Assembly: GCA_027563935.2 (NCBI GenBank)
Contig: JANVAS020000222.1
Span: 5,332,001 to 5,396,000 of the forward strand
Reading direction: 5' to 3'
Source: Costus lasius
Taxonomy: Eukaryota; Streptophyta; Magnoliopsida; Zingiberales; Costaceae
Length of the DNA stretch: 64,000 nt
The notes under the pieces were generated by a model, which did not search any database, was not told where the DNA came from, and saw nothing but the letters and a program-made list of their open reading frames with translations. The translations under genes were made by a program, and so were the position numbers. Every line of letters begins with the position of its first letter. The first letter of the stretch is position 1. Below are positions 30,327 to 44,600 of this stretch, in pieces.

Positions 30327-33300
30327 CTAATGGTTGAGAAATCTCAAACCCATATTATTACAGTGCTTCTCATGCTTCTGCTGCGCCAGAGGCTTGGTAA
30401 GCGGGTCTGCCAGATTGTCATCTGTATGAACCTTGCATATTTTGATCTCGCCTCGATCAATGATCTCCCGGATCAAGTGAAACCGTCTCTGTATGTGCTT
30501 GGACTTCTGGTGCGACCGTGGTTCCTTTGCTTGTGCGATTGCTCCAGTGTTATCACAGAAGATAACCAAAGGATCTGCACTCGAAGGAACAACACCAAGT
30601 TCTCTCACGAACTTACGAATCCACACTGCCTCCTTGGATGCTTCCGAGGCTGCAACATACTCGGCTTCTGTTGTGGAATCAGCAACAGTTGACTGTTTGA
30701 AACTCTTCCACACCACAGCACCTCCATTCAAGCTAAAAACATAGCCTGATTGCGATCGGAAATCATCCTGGTCCGACTGGAACGAAGCGTCAGTATATCC
30801 CTCTATACTGAGTTCTTCCTGACCACCATATATCAAGAACATATCTTTGGTCCTCCGCAGATATTTTATAATGTTCTTGACCGCAATCCAGTGCGCCTGT
30901 CCTGGATTACTTTGGAATCGACTGGTCACGCTTAACCCGTAAGCGACGTCTGGGCGAGTACATAACATCGCATACATAATGGACCCAATAGCCGAAGCAT
31001 AAGGCGTATTGTCCATTTCATCTTTCTCAGTCTGTGTTTGTGGACACTGACTCTTCGAAAGATTCAGACCATGTCTGACTGGAAGATATCCACGTTTAGA
31101 CTTCTCTAAATGGAATCTCTCCAGGACTTTATCGATGTAAGTACTTTGGCACAGCCCGAGAAGCCTCTTAGATCTATCCCGGTAGATCTTAACACCTAAC
31201 ACATAGGCTGCTTCTCCTAGATCTTTCATCTGGAAACATTTTCCTAACCATGCTTTAACAGCATGCAGTTCAGGAATATCATTTCCAATGATTAAGATAT
31301 CATCGACGTAGAGGATTAGGAATGTAATTACGCTCCCACTAAACCTCTTATATACACACGGGTCATCTTCGTTCTTGATGAAACCAAACTCAGAGATTGA
31401 TTCATCGAAACGAATATTCCAGCTTCTAGATGCTTGTTTCAATCCATAAATGGATTTCTTTAACTTGCATATTTTATGACGATCTGCTGGATTAGTGAAA
31501 CCCTCAGGTTGTGTCATATACACATCCTCATCCAGATTTCCATTAAGGAAAGCTGTTTTCACATCCATCTGCCAGATCTCATAATCATAATATGCAGCTA
31601 TAGCGAAGAGAATCCGAATAGACTTAAACATGGCTACAGGAGAGAAAGTTTCATCATAATCTATCCCGTAGATTTGTTTGAAACCTTTCGCAACTAGCCT
31701 GCCTTTATAGGTAACCACGTTACCATCCATGTCAATCTTCTTCTTGAAGATCCATTTACAGCCTATAGGGATTACTCCCGGAGGCGGATCAACCAAATCC
31801 CAGACTTGGTTATCTGACATGGAGTCCATCTCGGCTGGCATAGCATCAAGCCATCTAGCAGACTCCGGTCCACTGACCGCATCCGCATAAGTTAGGGGTT
31901 CATCATTATCAATGATGTAGACTCCGTCATAGCGCTCAGGCTGTCGACGGATCCTTCCCGATCTTCGCGGTTCCCGTGATATCTGAACCTCAGGTTGTTC
32001 AATAACCTGTTCTACCGGCTCAGGCACATCCAACTGTGCTTGACTACTTTGTCCTTCATCTGGATTCTCATCCAGCTTTATTTCTCTCCCACTGGCCTCT
32101 TGCAGAAGAAACTCCTTCTCAAGAAATATGGTAGTCCGAGCAACAAAAACTTTGTTCTCTTTGGGATCGTAGAAATAATAACCCTTAGTTTCCTTAGGGT
32201 AACCGACAAAGATGCATTTATCAGATCTGCTCTCTAGTTTCCCAGAGGCGAGCTTTTTGACATAAGCCTCGCAACCCCAGATCCTGATAAATGTCAAGCT
32301 CGGCTGTTTCCCACACCATAACTCATATGGAGTCTTTGAAACTGCCTTGGATGGCACTCGGTTTAGTACTTTTGCAGCTGTTTCCAGTGCAAAACCCCAA
32401 AAGGAGTATGGAAGAGTAGCCTGACTCATCATAGAACGAACCATATCAAGTAACGTTCTATTTCTCCTTTCGGACACACCATTCCATTGCGGTGTTCCTG
32501 GCGGAGTGAGCTGTGAGATAATCCCACACTCCTTCAGATAGTCAGTAAATGCATGACTCAAGTATTCACCACCTCGATCAGAACGAAGTGCCTTGATATT
32601 TCGGCCTAACTGATTCTGTACTTCATTCTTGAACTCTTTGAACTTGTCAAAAGATTCACTTTTATGTCTCATTAAATAGACATACCCATACCTACTGAAA
32701 TCATCAGTAAAGGTAATGAAGTACTGATAGCCACCTCTGGCATGTTTACTAAATGGCCCACACACATCACTGTGTATGAGGTCTAGTAAATCTGAAGCCC
32801 TTTGACCTTTGTTGGGAAAAGGTGACTTCGTCATTTTACCCATTAAACAAGCTTTGCATGTATCAATCTCCTCATAGGAGAATGATCCCAGCAGTCCATG
32901 ATCATGCAACCGCTTAATGCGTTTCTCGTTTATATGGCCTAAACGACTATGCCATAGCAAGGTGCTGTCATCAGCATACTTGGCTTTCTTATTATCAATG
33001 TTTTGTATAGAATTTTCCATGTCCAACATGTATAACCCATTGTTAATTGAACCAGTTGCATACACAATATTATCTAGAGATAAAACACACTTTGAAATAT
33101 TGCATTCAAAGGCAAATCCTTTCCTGACAAGTGCAGGAATAGAGATAATATTCTTAGTGATACTCGGTACAAAATAACAATTGTTTAATTCCAATACAAT
33201 GCCAGATGGTAAAGAAATGAAATAGTCTCCTACAGCAACAGCAGCAACCCGTGCCCCGTTTCCAACGCGTAGGTCTACCTCATGCTGTCCCACCTGCCTT

Positions 33301-34211
33301 CTTCTCCTGAGTTACTGTACATTTGAACAAATGTGAACTCCACATGCAGTGTCCAACACCCATGAAATAGAAGAAGATGATAACATGACCTCAGTCACAT
33401 ATATACCTGAGCCAGAAGCGATGCTTCCCCTCTTATCTCCTTGGAGCGCTTTACAGTCCTTTTTCCAGTGACCCAGCTGGCCACAGTGGAAACACCTGTT
33501 GTCCTTCGACCGCTTCACCTTCTGTTTCAGAGCCTTGCTGTAGTTCTTGACAGGGGCCTTGCCCTTCTTCCCCTTCTTCTTGTTCCTTGAAGGAACCATT
33601 AAGACAGAGGTTGAAGGCTTGCCCTTCAGAGTTTCCTCAGTAGTCAAGAGCATATTCAACAGCTCTGCCGGCGTACAATCGATTTTGTTCATATTAAAAT
33701 TAATGATGAACGCATCGAAAGAAGGCGGAAGAAACTGCAGAATAATATCTACAGCAAGCTCCTGGTTGACGGTATGCCCCAGTTTCTCCAGAGCCTCCTT
33801 GTGCCCAATCATCTTGAGCACGTGAGCTCCCACTGGGCTCCCCTCAGCCAGTTTGCTCTAAAAGAAGAGCTTTGTCAGATTATAGCGTTCTGTCCTCGCC
33901 TGTGCAGCATACAGCATCTTGAGGTTCGCTATAATCTCTATAGCCGACATATCCTCATGCTGACGCTGCAGCGGTGGCGTCATAGACGCTAGCATCAGGC
34001 AAGCGACATCAATGCTATCATTGACGTGCTTTTCATAGGCATCACGAACCGCCCTTGCGGCGTTCGCAGCGGGCTGCGGCGGTATCGCCGTCTCGAGGAC
34101 ATACAGTTTCCTCTCTGCCTTAAGAACGATCTTAAGGTGTCCGAACCAGTCAGAGAAGTTCGGCCCAGCAAACTTCTCCCTTTCCAGTAGGGATCGCACA
34201 TTGAAGCTCAT
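30327..34211 (-). pseudogene. Gag-Pol of copia D: full length with two in-frame stops
   Basis: It is collinear with A over 1294 codons, with no frameshift. Only two nonsense changes are seen: TAG at 33858-33860 (A has a Gln codon, so C to T) in Gag, and TAA at 33312-33314 (A has a Glu codon, so G to T) just after the protease motif. CCHC, Asp-Thr-Ala, HHCC, DDE, YVDD and RNase H residues all remain. The start at 34211 corresponds to that of A. The stops prevent production of the polyprotein unless read through. Confidence 0.95.
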
Positions 34212-34319
34212 GGTGTTCGTTGCTGCAGGAATCTACAACAAGCAAGAACAGCAAGGTTAGTATCAATGTTTAGAATCAATCCAGGACTTAAGAAAGATTC
34301 TTTTTCTCACTATTTTGTC
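34212..34319 (-). other. Leader of D, gag-proximal part
   Basis: It matches 4725-4831 of A, including the splice-acceptor-like CTACAACAAGCAAGAACAGC (plus-strand view). It ends at TTGTC, the TSD of H. Confidence 0.85.
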
Positions 34320-37300
34320 TGTAACATCCCACATTCTTAACCCCAAACAAAGAACACAATCACAAAGGGAATAGGATGTTTCATATAAGATCGATCAAAT
34401 GCTAGGTAAAACCGAGTTCAAGAAAACACGATCTGAAAATTTTCAAAACTCCAAACACATAAAATCTTCGAATCACAAATCATAAATCTCATAAAGGTAC
34501 CTGCCACCACGCAATACGTGCACTAGACATATGCACGTTACAGTTGTATCAAAACCGATTGCAAAAATACACATCAACTCCAATTTCAAAACAAATCCAC
34601 AAAATCGATTTTATAAACTAATACCAAACACCGAAACCAGGCTGAAGCCCGCGGTGACACAAGAATCAACATCATTTAACTGCCACAGTCTGGCAACACA
34701 ATTTTTCATAGTTCACATGGTTCACATCACATGGTTCACATAAATCATAAAATTCATATTCGGCCACAGCCAGCCTCAAATTAATTAAGCATAAACATGG
34801 AGCCACAACCGACATCATAAGCATAAATCACAACATCAATATCATGCTAACTGCGCTCCTGCTCTATACCTGAAAATAGTGAGGGGTGAGCTACACAGCC
34901 CAGTGAGTGGATAGTCTAATTGACCATCCATAACATACACTCAAAAATATAGGCAGATTGTTTTAAAAATCTTTAACAGGAACATAATGTCAACATATCA
35001 CCAGATTAAATATACAGAAGTCACATAAACAGTCAGATGTACACACTAACATAATCAACTCAGGTTCTAAACAAACTCAGGTTCTAGAGTTATACTCTAA
35101 ACCAACTAAACACACATATTCTAAACCAACTAAACACACCAACACATTTTTTTTTACCTAGTTGTCCAGCATATCATAAGTGACCAATATGGTCTAACCC
35201 GGCTTGGCCAAAGCACTGGGAGCTGCAAAATCTCGTGCAACACATAAACATGGACAGTGAATAGAATCAGGAGGTGGCCCCCGTCAGGTCACGACGTGGC
35301 ACGCTGGTCTATCACGCCATAACATAAAACGAGAATAGAATCAGGAGGTGGCCCCCGTCAGGTCACGACGTGGCACGCTGGTCTATCACGCCATAACATA
35401 AAACGAGAATGATGACATCAAGAGGTGGCCCCTGTCTGATCAGGACATGGCACTTTGGGTCTTATATCATTCCCAACACAAAACGAGAATGGTGACATCA
35501 AGAGGTGGCCCCTGTCTGACCAAGACATGGCACTTTGGGTCTTATACCATTCCCAACACATAAAAGAGTAATGACATCAAGAGGTGGCCCCTGTCTGACC
35601 AAGACATGGCACTTTGGGTCAAAACCCGTTCTCCCAAAAGGTTCCTACTGGACAACACACATATCTTATTTCACATTTCACAAAGGTGGACTCCTAAGTG
35701 TCAACTAGACTCTAGGATAGCCATCACAAAATCACATCGGCAGGCTGAACATCAACCCCCATCACAATAATCACAATAGGCAGGCTGAACATCAACCTCC
35801 TCACATATCACAATACAGGGCTGAAATTCAAACCCTTAACATATCACATAACAGGGCTATCCCCTTGAGTTCATAGTTACACCTAGCCTTAGTCCTAACC
35901 ATCACATAATCACAACACATAATATTCGAACCTCATAACCACATAATTTTCGAATTTCACATAACCACATAATATTCACATATTCAAAGATTACTTAACA
36001 TGCCAAAAATCACAAATCACAATATTTAAAAATCACATAACATAGTGTAGTCCTTAAATTTCAGGCTGGTCAGTTCAGTGTAATTTTGCTAAGTTATCAA
36101 CCAATGTTCTCTATCAATATTTCATGTCATTACTTTCTACATACACCATTCAATTAAAAATACATAATAATACAGAAAATTCACCAAATTTCGTTCACAA
36201 TTAACATAAATGTAGAATATCACAACTTCATAGTTTTCTACTAGTTCTGATAACAAAAGACTGAAATACCCCTAGTTCAAAGTTTAAGTCATGCAGGAAA
36301 AGTTATCCAAAAATTTCGTAAAAATATTCATTACATCCCTCATGATCCCTAGATTCGAGATTTCAAGTTTTCCCCAATTTTAACTAGAAAATTTACCGAA
36401 TTACCCCTAGGTCAATGTCAGTCAACAGAAACTTTTATTTCTAAAAATTCTCAAAAAATTACAGTAGAGTCCTCATATACCTAATTTCATGAATATCAAG
36501 TTTTCCCCAAATTTTACCCATGCATTTGGGCGTAACTTCATGAAGAAGGGTCGAAATTCTCATTCAAGCCCTAAACTTCATGCAATTGAAAAACTAAAGC
36601 TACATACATGCTTAAACAAGGTCTAATTGATGATTAGAAGCCTTAAAAATGAAAAGCCCTAATTCTCATACAATCTAGGGTTTTCGAAATTTTAGGGAAA
36701 ACATAGAAACATGTACAAAAATTGAAATTAAGGGTTCATGCCATGTTTCTAAGCAATAATCTCAAGCATACATGGATTAAGTGGAAGAGAAAATCCACTC
36801 ACCTCTTAAACCGAAAATTTTCCACAAAAGAAATCGTTCAAAGCCTTTGATGTCACCACCAAACACCAAGGAAATTTCTTCACTTCAAGGAAAAATCGCC
36901 AAGGGGAAGAAGATGAAGAAAATCACCTCAACAACTCCAAGAATCGCCTTCTTCTTTGCCCTAGCCGCCCCAAGATTTCCTCAAGCCAAAAAAAACGCCC
37001 ACAATCTCACCCTAGTCGATATTACCACTTAAACTTTGGGTTTTTAAATTTTAAACCCATTAACCAATTAATTCCAATAGGGTTTAACCCATTTAACTCA
37101 TAATTTCGAATTTTTCAAACCCAATAACCCATAGTTAACCAATTAATTTAATTAACTTAACCATTAACCATTCACTTAACCGAAATCCAATAAGGACTTA
37201 ATTAATATCCAATAAGGATTTAATTAACCAATAAGGTCTAATTAATTAACTTACAATTTACAACCCATAAATCCTAATTAATTTATCATGGACAACCAAT

Positions 37301-37576
37301 AATAATTTATCATAAATTAACAGCCAATAATCAAATCAAAAATCTCTAATTAATTTACAATAAATTAACAACCAAATAAACTCAAATCCATTAATTACAA
37401 ATTAACAATCAATAAATCAGTTAATTAACAACAAAATCTCTAGTTAATTTATCATAAATTAACAATCAATACTCAGGAATAATAACTCAGTCAATAATTT
37501 TATTTACATCAATAATTTATCATAATTTATCATAGAAAATAATGCTTACCAGAACTTAAGATCCTTGGATCTTACA
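34320..37576 (-). repeat. 3' LTR of H
   Basis: This unusually long LTR (3257 bp) has no coding content. It contains a tandem-repeat block (35259-35625) and a very AT-rich end (37030-37560) built of TTAATTAA-type words. The segment around 36781-37030 is an open frame repeated in both LTRs (44088-44339) with no recognisable similarity. Confidence 0.95.
35259..35625. repeat. Tandem repeats in the H LTR (74-80 bp x 5)
   Basis: Units start at about 35259, 35333, 35407, 35487 and 35566. Each contains AGGTGGCCCC(C/T)GTC and a GTGGCAC or ATGGCAC word. The first two units are near identical; the last three form a second subtype. The identical block is at 42566-42932 in the other LTR. Confidence 0.85.
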
Positions 37577-40500
37577 TTCCTCCCTCCTTATAAAGCTTTA
37601 GTCCTCTAAAGCTCAGCATCCATATCATCAAAGAGGTAAGCATAATTTTTTTCCTCATATCAGCTTCAGTCTCCCAAGTCGCTTCTTCAACTGATTGATT
37701 TCCCCAGATAACCTTCACCAAAGGTATAGTCTTGTTCCTCAGAACTTTATCTTTTCTATCCACAATCCGGAGAGGTCTTTCCTCAAAAGTCAAGTCACTC
37801 TGAATCTGAAGAGGTTCCAACTCCAACACATGAGATGGATCAGGATGATATTTCCTCAAAGCAGAGACATGGAATACATTATGCACATGATCCATAGCAG
37901 GAGGTAAAGCCAATCGGTAAGCCACTGGACCAACTCTCTCAATAATATCAAAAGGGCCTACAAACCTAGGGTTCAACTTGCCCTTTTTGCCAAATCTCAT
38001 AACACCCTTAGTAGGCGACACCTTCAAGAACACATGGTCCCCTACCATAAACTCCAAGGGACGACGACGGTCATCAGCATAACTCTTCTGTCTGTCCCGA
38101 GCAATTTTCAGTTTATCCTGAATCTCTCTGACCTTATCAGTAGTCTCCTGTACTGCATCAGATCTCAAAATCATTCTGTCACCAGTTTCCTCCCAACACA
38201 AGGGAGTCCTACACCTTCTCCCCATACAAAGCCTCATAAGGAGCCATCTGAATACTGGAGTGGAAACTATTATTATAAGTGAACTCTATCAAAGATAGAT
38301 CCCGGTTCCACTCAGAACTCCAATCAACCACATAGGCTCTCAACAAATCCTCTAGAGTCTGTATAGTACGCTCCGACTGGCCATCAGACTGAGGATGGTA
38401 TGCTGTACTAAAACTCAACTTAGTACCCAAACCCTCCTGTAAGCTCTTCCAAAATCTGGACAAAAATCGAGAGTCCCTATCAGACACAATATCAACAGGC
38501 ACTCCATGCAGTCTGACTATCTCATCAATGTATAATCTAGCCAGCCTCTCTAAAGGATAAGTCATCTTAATCGGGAGAAAATGGGCTGATTTAGTGAGTC
38601 TATCAACAATCACCCAAATAGCATCATGACCCAATCTGGTTCTGGGCAAACCACACACAAAATCCATACTGATGCATTCCCACTTCCACTCAGGAATAGG
38701 AAGGGGCTGCAACAAACCACCAGGCTTCTGGTGTTCAGCCTTTACAGTCTGACAGGTTAAACACCTAGAGACAAAATCATATACCTCTTTCTTCATACCC
38801 GGCCACCAAAAACTTTTCTTGAGGTCTTGATACATTTTAGTCACACCAGGATGTAGAGAATATTTGGAGTTATGGATGTCCTCCAATATTTCTTTCCTCA
38901 AGCTCGGTTCCTCAGGGACACATACCCTTCCACGAAACCGAAGAATACCATCATCAGACAGGCTAAAATCCTGAACTGCGCCATCAACCAGACTATCCCT
39001 GATCTGAACTAATTTCGGATCCACAGACTGCTGATCTCTGATCTTCTGCAACAAAGCAGACTGTACTCTGAGAAAAGCTACATAACCAGTCTGAACTCTA
39101 GGAGAAACACTGATCCTGAGATCGCTGAACTCCTGCAGTAACCGCCACTCACTGACTCGTAAAGCAGCTACTGAAGTAACTGGATGTCTGCTCAGTGCAT
39201 CCGCCACTACATTGGCCTTTCCAGCCTGATACTGAATAGAGAAGTCATAGTCTTTGATCAACTCCATCCATCTTCTCTGTCTCATGTTCAACTCCTTCTG
39301 AGTGAAGATATACTTGAGACTCTGGTGATCAGTGAACAGATCAAACTCCTGACCCAACAAATAGTGACGCCATATCTTCAAAGCAAAGACTACGGCCGCC
39401 AACTCTAAATCATGAGTAGGGTAGTTCAGTTCATACTCTTTCAGTTGTCTCGAAGCATAAGCCACCACAGAACCCTTCTGCATCAAGACACAACCCAACC
39501 CTTTGCCAGAAGCATCCGTATAAACAGTAAACCTTTCCCCATCACTAGGAATAATGAGAATCGGTGTACTAGTCAACCTTCTCTTCAGCTCCTGAAAGCT
39601 CTCTTCACACGTGTCATCCCAAATAAATTTGGCTTCCTTTCTAGTCAATTTCGTTAAAGGACCCGCCAGCTTGGAGAATCCCTCAACAAACCTCCGGTAA
39701 TAACCTGCCAAACCCAGAAAACTCCTGATCTCAGTAGCGCTAGTCGGTCTTCCCCAATCAAGGATAGCTTGCACTTTAACTGGATCCACAGACACACCCT
39801 GACCAGAAATTACATGTCCCAGAAAACTGATCTTCTCTAGCCAGAACTCACACTTACTAGCCTTGGCATATAACCGGTTCTTCCTCAGAACTTCCAGTAC
39901 TCTGCGCAAGTCACTGATGTGATCTGAAGTAGTCCGAGAGTACACCAATATATCATCTATGAAAACTACCACACAAGAGTCAAGCAACTCAATGCCAAAT
40001 TCCACTTCTCTAACCGGTGGCAAACCTGAAAGTTCCTCAGAGAACACATCAGGAAATTCTTTCACCACCGCCATCTGAGTCAGATCAGAAGTAGAATCAT
40101 CCTGCACCTTAACATGTGCAAGATAACCCTTGCAACCACTGGCAAGTAACTTCCTGGCCTGCAGGAAAGATATCACATGTGGTCCTTGGTCTGACACTAG
40201 ACCTCTCACAAAGATCCGATTCCCATCAAGCATATTCAAAGTGATCACTTTCTCAAAGCAATCCACAGAGGCATGATGCGAAGACAACCAGTCCATTCCT
40301 AAGATGACATCATAATCTTGCATGTCTAAGAGGATTAGATCCACTAGAAACTCATAACCCTCTACATGTACCATACAGTCAGCACACACAGTGTCTGTAG
40401 ATAACGATTTTCCTAAAGGAGTACTAACAGACACAGCATAATCTAGCATCTTAGGTACAACAGGTAAACATGCAGCAAACTTAACAGAGACAAAAGACAA

Positions 40501-41544
40501 ATTTGCACCAGGGTCAAATAAAATGCGAGCTAACTGATCAAATACAAATAATGTACCTTCCACAACGGATCGGGAAGCTCGTGTATCCTTCTCAGCCACA
40601 GCATAGACTCTAGTCTGGACAGTAGGCTTATCTGCGCCTCTAGGCTGCATCTCAGGCTCTTTGCAGTCCCTAGCCATGTGCCCAGGTTTCTTACACTTGA
40701 AGCACACGCCATTCTTCCTATGACAATCTTTCACCAGATGTCCTCTGAGCCCACAATAACTACAAGTCCCGTTCTCAGTGTTGCTATTTCTTACATCCCT
40801 GATATCTCTGAACTGCTGCGGTGCATCCCTGTAAGAGTAAGGCTTATACCGGCTCTTCTTGAAATCCTTGTGCCTAGGGTACTTCTTACCCTTGCCGCCA
40901 TTGCCAAACTGAGGAACCGCCGCCTCAGCTGCAGGAACCACTGCCACCGTAGCATGAGAACTCCTCTCAGATATATACCTCTCTATAGTGCGTGCTCGCC
41001 CAACTGTCTCAACATAGGTCTCCAAGTGTTGAGCACCAACCTGCTCTCGAATATCCCATCTGAGACCTCTCAGAAACTTGGTAGCTCTCCTCTTTTCAGT
41101 GTTTATCAGGTGAGGAGCATATTTTCCCAATTTCGTGAACTGTACTTCATACTGGTCCACTGTCATATTACCCTGCTCCAGGTGAATAAATGCTACCTCT
41201 CGGTCCTCTACCAAGCTATCTGGAAAATACTTCTCATTAAATCGAGACAAGAAGTAAGGCCAATCTACAGTCTCATGTCTTTCTTCGGCAAGTCTCACCA
41301 CGCCCTTCCACCATTCATCTGCGTCAGCACGCATCATATAGGTGGTCAGACATAACTTGTCTTCGTCCGAGCAACGCATAACTTGGAAAATCTTTTCCAA
41401 GCACAACTGCCAGTTCTCGGCAGTACTGGATTCTGAGCCCCCATAAAAAGAACTAGGACCCAGTTTCTGGAATTCACTCACAAGTGAGGCATAGCGCCAT
41501 CTTAAATTCCTACACACACATTCCATAGTAAGGAAATCAAACAT
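37572..41544 (-). pseudogene. Gag-Pol of H with RT deletion and frameshifts
   Basis: Gag starts at 41544. Two CCHC knuckles follow (about 40770-40729 and 40712-40670), then a protease with Asp-Pro-Gly near 40510. RT retains only its beginning (a [13 protein letters not shown] motif) and the part from FIDD onward. The junction near 39980-39990 is in frame but lacks roughly 150 codons, including fingers, the first palm segment and its catalytic Asp. RNase H (TDAS, then ALSR) and integrase (HHCC finger; Asp, Asp, Glu in MDF, SDRDSRF and SERT contexts) are intact up to an extra base in the run 38220-38223. The second frame carries the integrase C terminus and a chromodomain-like end. A further one-base insertion in the T-run 37646-37652 alters the last residues. 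Confidence 0.93.
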
Positions 41545-41626
41545 AAACCTATCAGGTGTCTAGCAATACACAAACATGTTTTCCCCCAAACTAAGTTTTA
41601 GCTAGCCAACTCCTCTGATACCATTC

Positions 41627-44600
41627 TGTAACATCCCACATTCTTAACCCCAAACAAAGAACACAATCACAAAGGGAATAGGATGTTTCATATAAGATCG
41701 ATCAAATGCTAGGTAAAACCGAGTTCAAGAAAACACGATCTGAAAATTTTCAAAACTCCAAACACATAAAATCTTCGAATCACAAATCATAAATCTCATA
41801 AAGGTACCTGCCACCACGCAATACGTGCACTAGACATATGCACGTTACAGTTGTATCAAAACCGATTGCAAAAATACACATCAACTCCAATTTCAAAACA
41901 AATCCACAAAATCGATTTTATAAACTAATACCAAACACCGAAACCAGGCTGAAGCCCGCGGTGACACAAGAATCAACATCATTTAACTGCCACAGTCTGG
42001 CAACACAATTTTTCATAGTTCACATGGTTCACATCACATGGTTCACATAAATCATAAAATTCATATTCGGCCACAGCCAGCCTCAAATTAATTAAGCATA
42101 AACATGGAGCCACAACCGACATCATAAGCATAAATCACAACATCAATATCATGCTAACTGCGCTCCTGCTCTATACCTGAAAATAGTGAGGGGTGAGCTA
42201 CACAGCCCAGTGAGTGGATAGTCTAATTGACCATCCATAACATACACTCAAAAATATAGGCAGATTGTTTTAAAAATCTTTAACAGGAACATAATGTCAA
42301 CATATCACCAGATTAAATATACAGAAGTCACATAAACAGTCAGATGTACACACTAACATAATCAACTCAGGTTCTAAACAAACTCAGGTTCTAGAGTTAT
42401 ACTCTAAACCAACTAAACACACATATTCTAAACCAACTAAACACACCAACACATTTTTTTTTACCTAGTTGTCCAGCATATCATAAGTGACCAATATGGT
42501 CTAACCCGGCTTGGCCAAAGCACTGGGAGCTGCAAAATCTCGTGCAACACATAAACATGGACAGTGAATAGAATCAGGAGGTGGCCCCCGTCAGGTCACG
42601 ACGTGGCACGCTGGTCTATCACGCCATAACATAAAACGAGAATAGAATCAGGAGGTGGCCCCCGTCAGGTCACGACGTGGCACGCTGGTCTATCACGCCA
42701 TAACATAAAACGAGAATGATGACATCAAGAGGTGGCCCCTGTCTGATCAGGACATGGCACTTTGGGTCTTATATCATTCCCAACACAAAACGAGAATGGT
42801 GACATCAAGAGGTGGCCCCTGTCTGACCAAGACATGGCACTTTGGGTCTTATACCATTCCCAACACATAAAAGAGTAATGACATCAAGAGGTGGCCCCTG
42901 TCTGACCAAGACATGGCACTTTGGGTCAAAACCCGTTCTCCCAAAAGGTTCCTACTGGACAACACACATATCTTATTTCACATTTCACAAAGGTGGACTC
43001 CTAAGTGTCAACTAGACTCTAGGATAGCCATCACAAAATCACATCGGCAGGCTGAACATCAACCCCCATCACAATAATCACAATAGGCAGGCTGAACATC
43101 AACCTCCTCACATATCACAATACAGGGCTGAAATTCAAACCCTTAACATATCACATAACAGGGCTATCCCCTTGAGTTCATAGTTACACCTAGCCTTAGT
43201 CCTAACCATCACATAATCACAACACATAATATTCGAACCTCATAACCACATAATTTTCGAATTTCACATAACCACATAATATTCACATATTCAAAGATTA
43301 CTTAACATGCCAAAAATCACAAATCACAATATTTAAAAATCACATAACATAGTGTAGTCCTTAAATTTCAGGCTGGTCAGTTCAGTGTAATTTTGCTAAG
43401 TTATCAACCAATGTTCTCTATCAATATTTCATGTCATTACTTTCTACATACACCATTCAATTAAAAATACATAATAATACAGAAAATTCACCAAATTTCG
43501 TTCACAATTAACATAAATGTAGAATATCACAACTTCATAGTTTTCTACTAGTTCTGATAACAAAAGACTGAAATACCCCTAGTTCAAAGTTTAAGTCATG
43601 CAGGAAAAGTTATCCAAAAATTTCGTAAAAATATTCATTACATCCCTCATGATCCCTAGATTCGAGATTTCAAGTTTTCCCCAATTTTAACTAGAAAATT
43701 TACCGAATTACCCCTAGGTCAATGTCAGTCAACAGAAACTTTTATTTCTAAAAATTCTCAAAAAATTACAGTAGAGTCCTCATATACCTAATTTCATGAA
43801 TATCAAGTTTTCCCCAAATTTTACCCATGCATTTGGGCGTAACTTCATGAAGAAGGGTCGAAATTCTCATTCAAGCCCTAAACTTCATGCAATTGAAAAA
43901 CTAAAGCTACATACATGCTTAAACAAGGTCTAATTGATGATTAGAAGCCTTAAAAATGAAAAGCCCTAATTCTCATACAATCTAGGGTTTTCGAAATTTT
44001 AGGGAAAACATAGAAACATGTACAAAAATTGAAATTAAGGGTTCATGCCATGTTTCTAAGCAATAATCTCAAGCATACATGGATTAAGTGGAAGAGAAAA
44101 TCCACTCACCTCTTAAACCGAAAATTTTCCACAAAAGAAATCGTTCAAAGCCTTTGATGTCACCACCAAACACCAAGGAAATTTCTTCACTTCAAGGAAA
44201 AATCGCCAAGGGGAAGAAGATGAAGAAAATCACCTCAACAACTCCAAGAATCGCCTTCTTCTTTGCCCTAGCCGCCCCAAGATTTCCTCAAGCCAAAAAA
44301 AACGCCCACAATCTCACCCTAGTCGATATTACCACTTAAACTTTGGGTTTTTAAATTTTAAACCCATTAACCAATTAATTCCAATAGGGTTTAACCCATT
44401 TAACTCATAATTTCGAATTTTTTCAAACCCAATAACCCATAGTTAACCAATTAATTTAATTAACTTAACCATTAACCATTCACTTAACCGAAATCCAATA
44501 AGGACTTAATTAATATCCAATAAGGATTTAATTAACCAATAAGGTCTAATTAATTAACTTACAATTTACAACCCATAAATCCTAATTAATTTATCATGGA

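Noticed and set aside
35259..35625. CRISPR-like regular repeats
   Set aside because: Units are contiguous 74-80 bp tandem copies without unique spacers, inside a plant LTR and duplicated in the partner LTR.
36781..37032. 83-codon ORF in the H LTR (also 44088-44339)
   Set aside because: It is present twice only because the LTRs are identical. Its composition is Lys/Pro-rich without domain features; no support for a protein.
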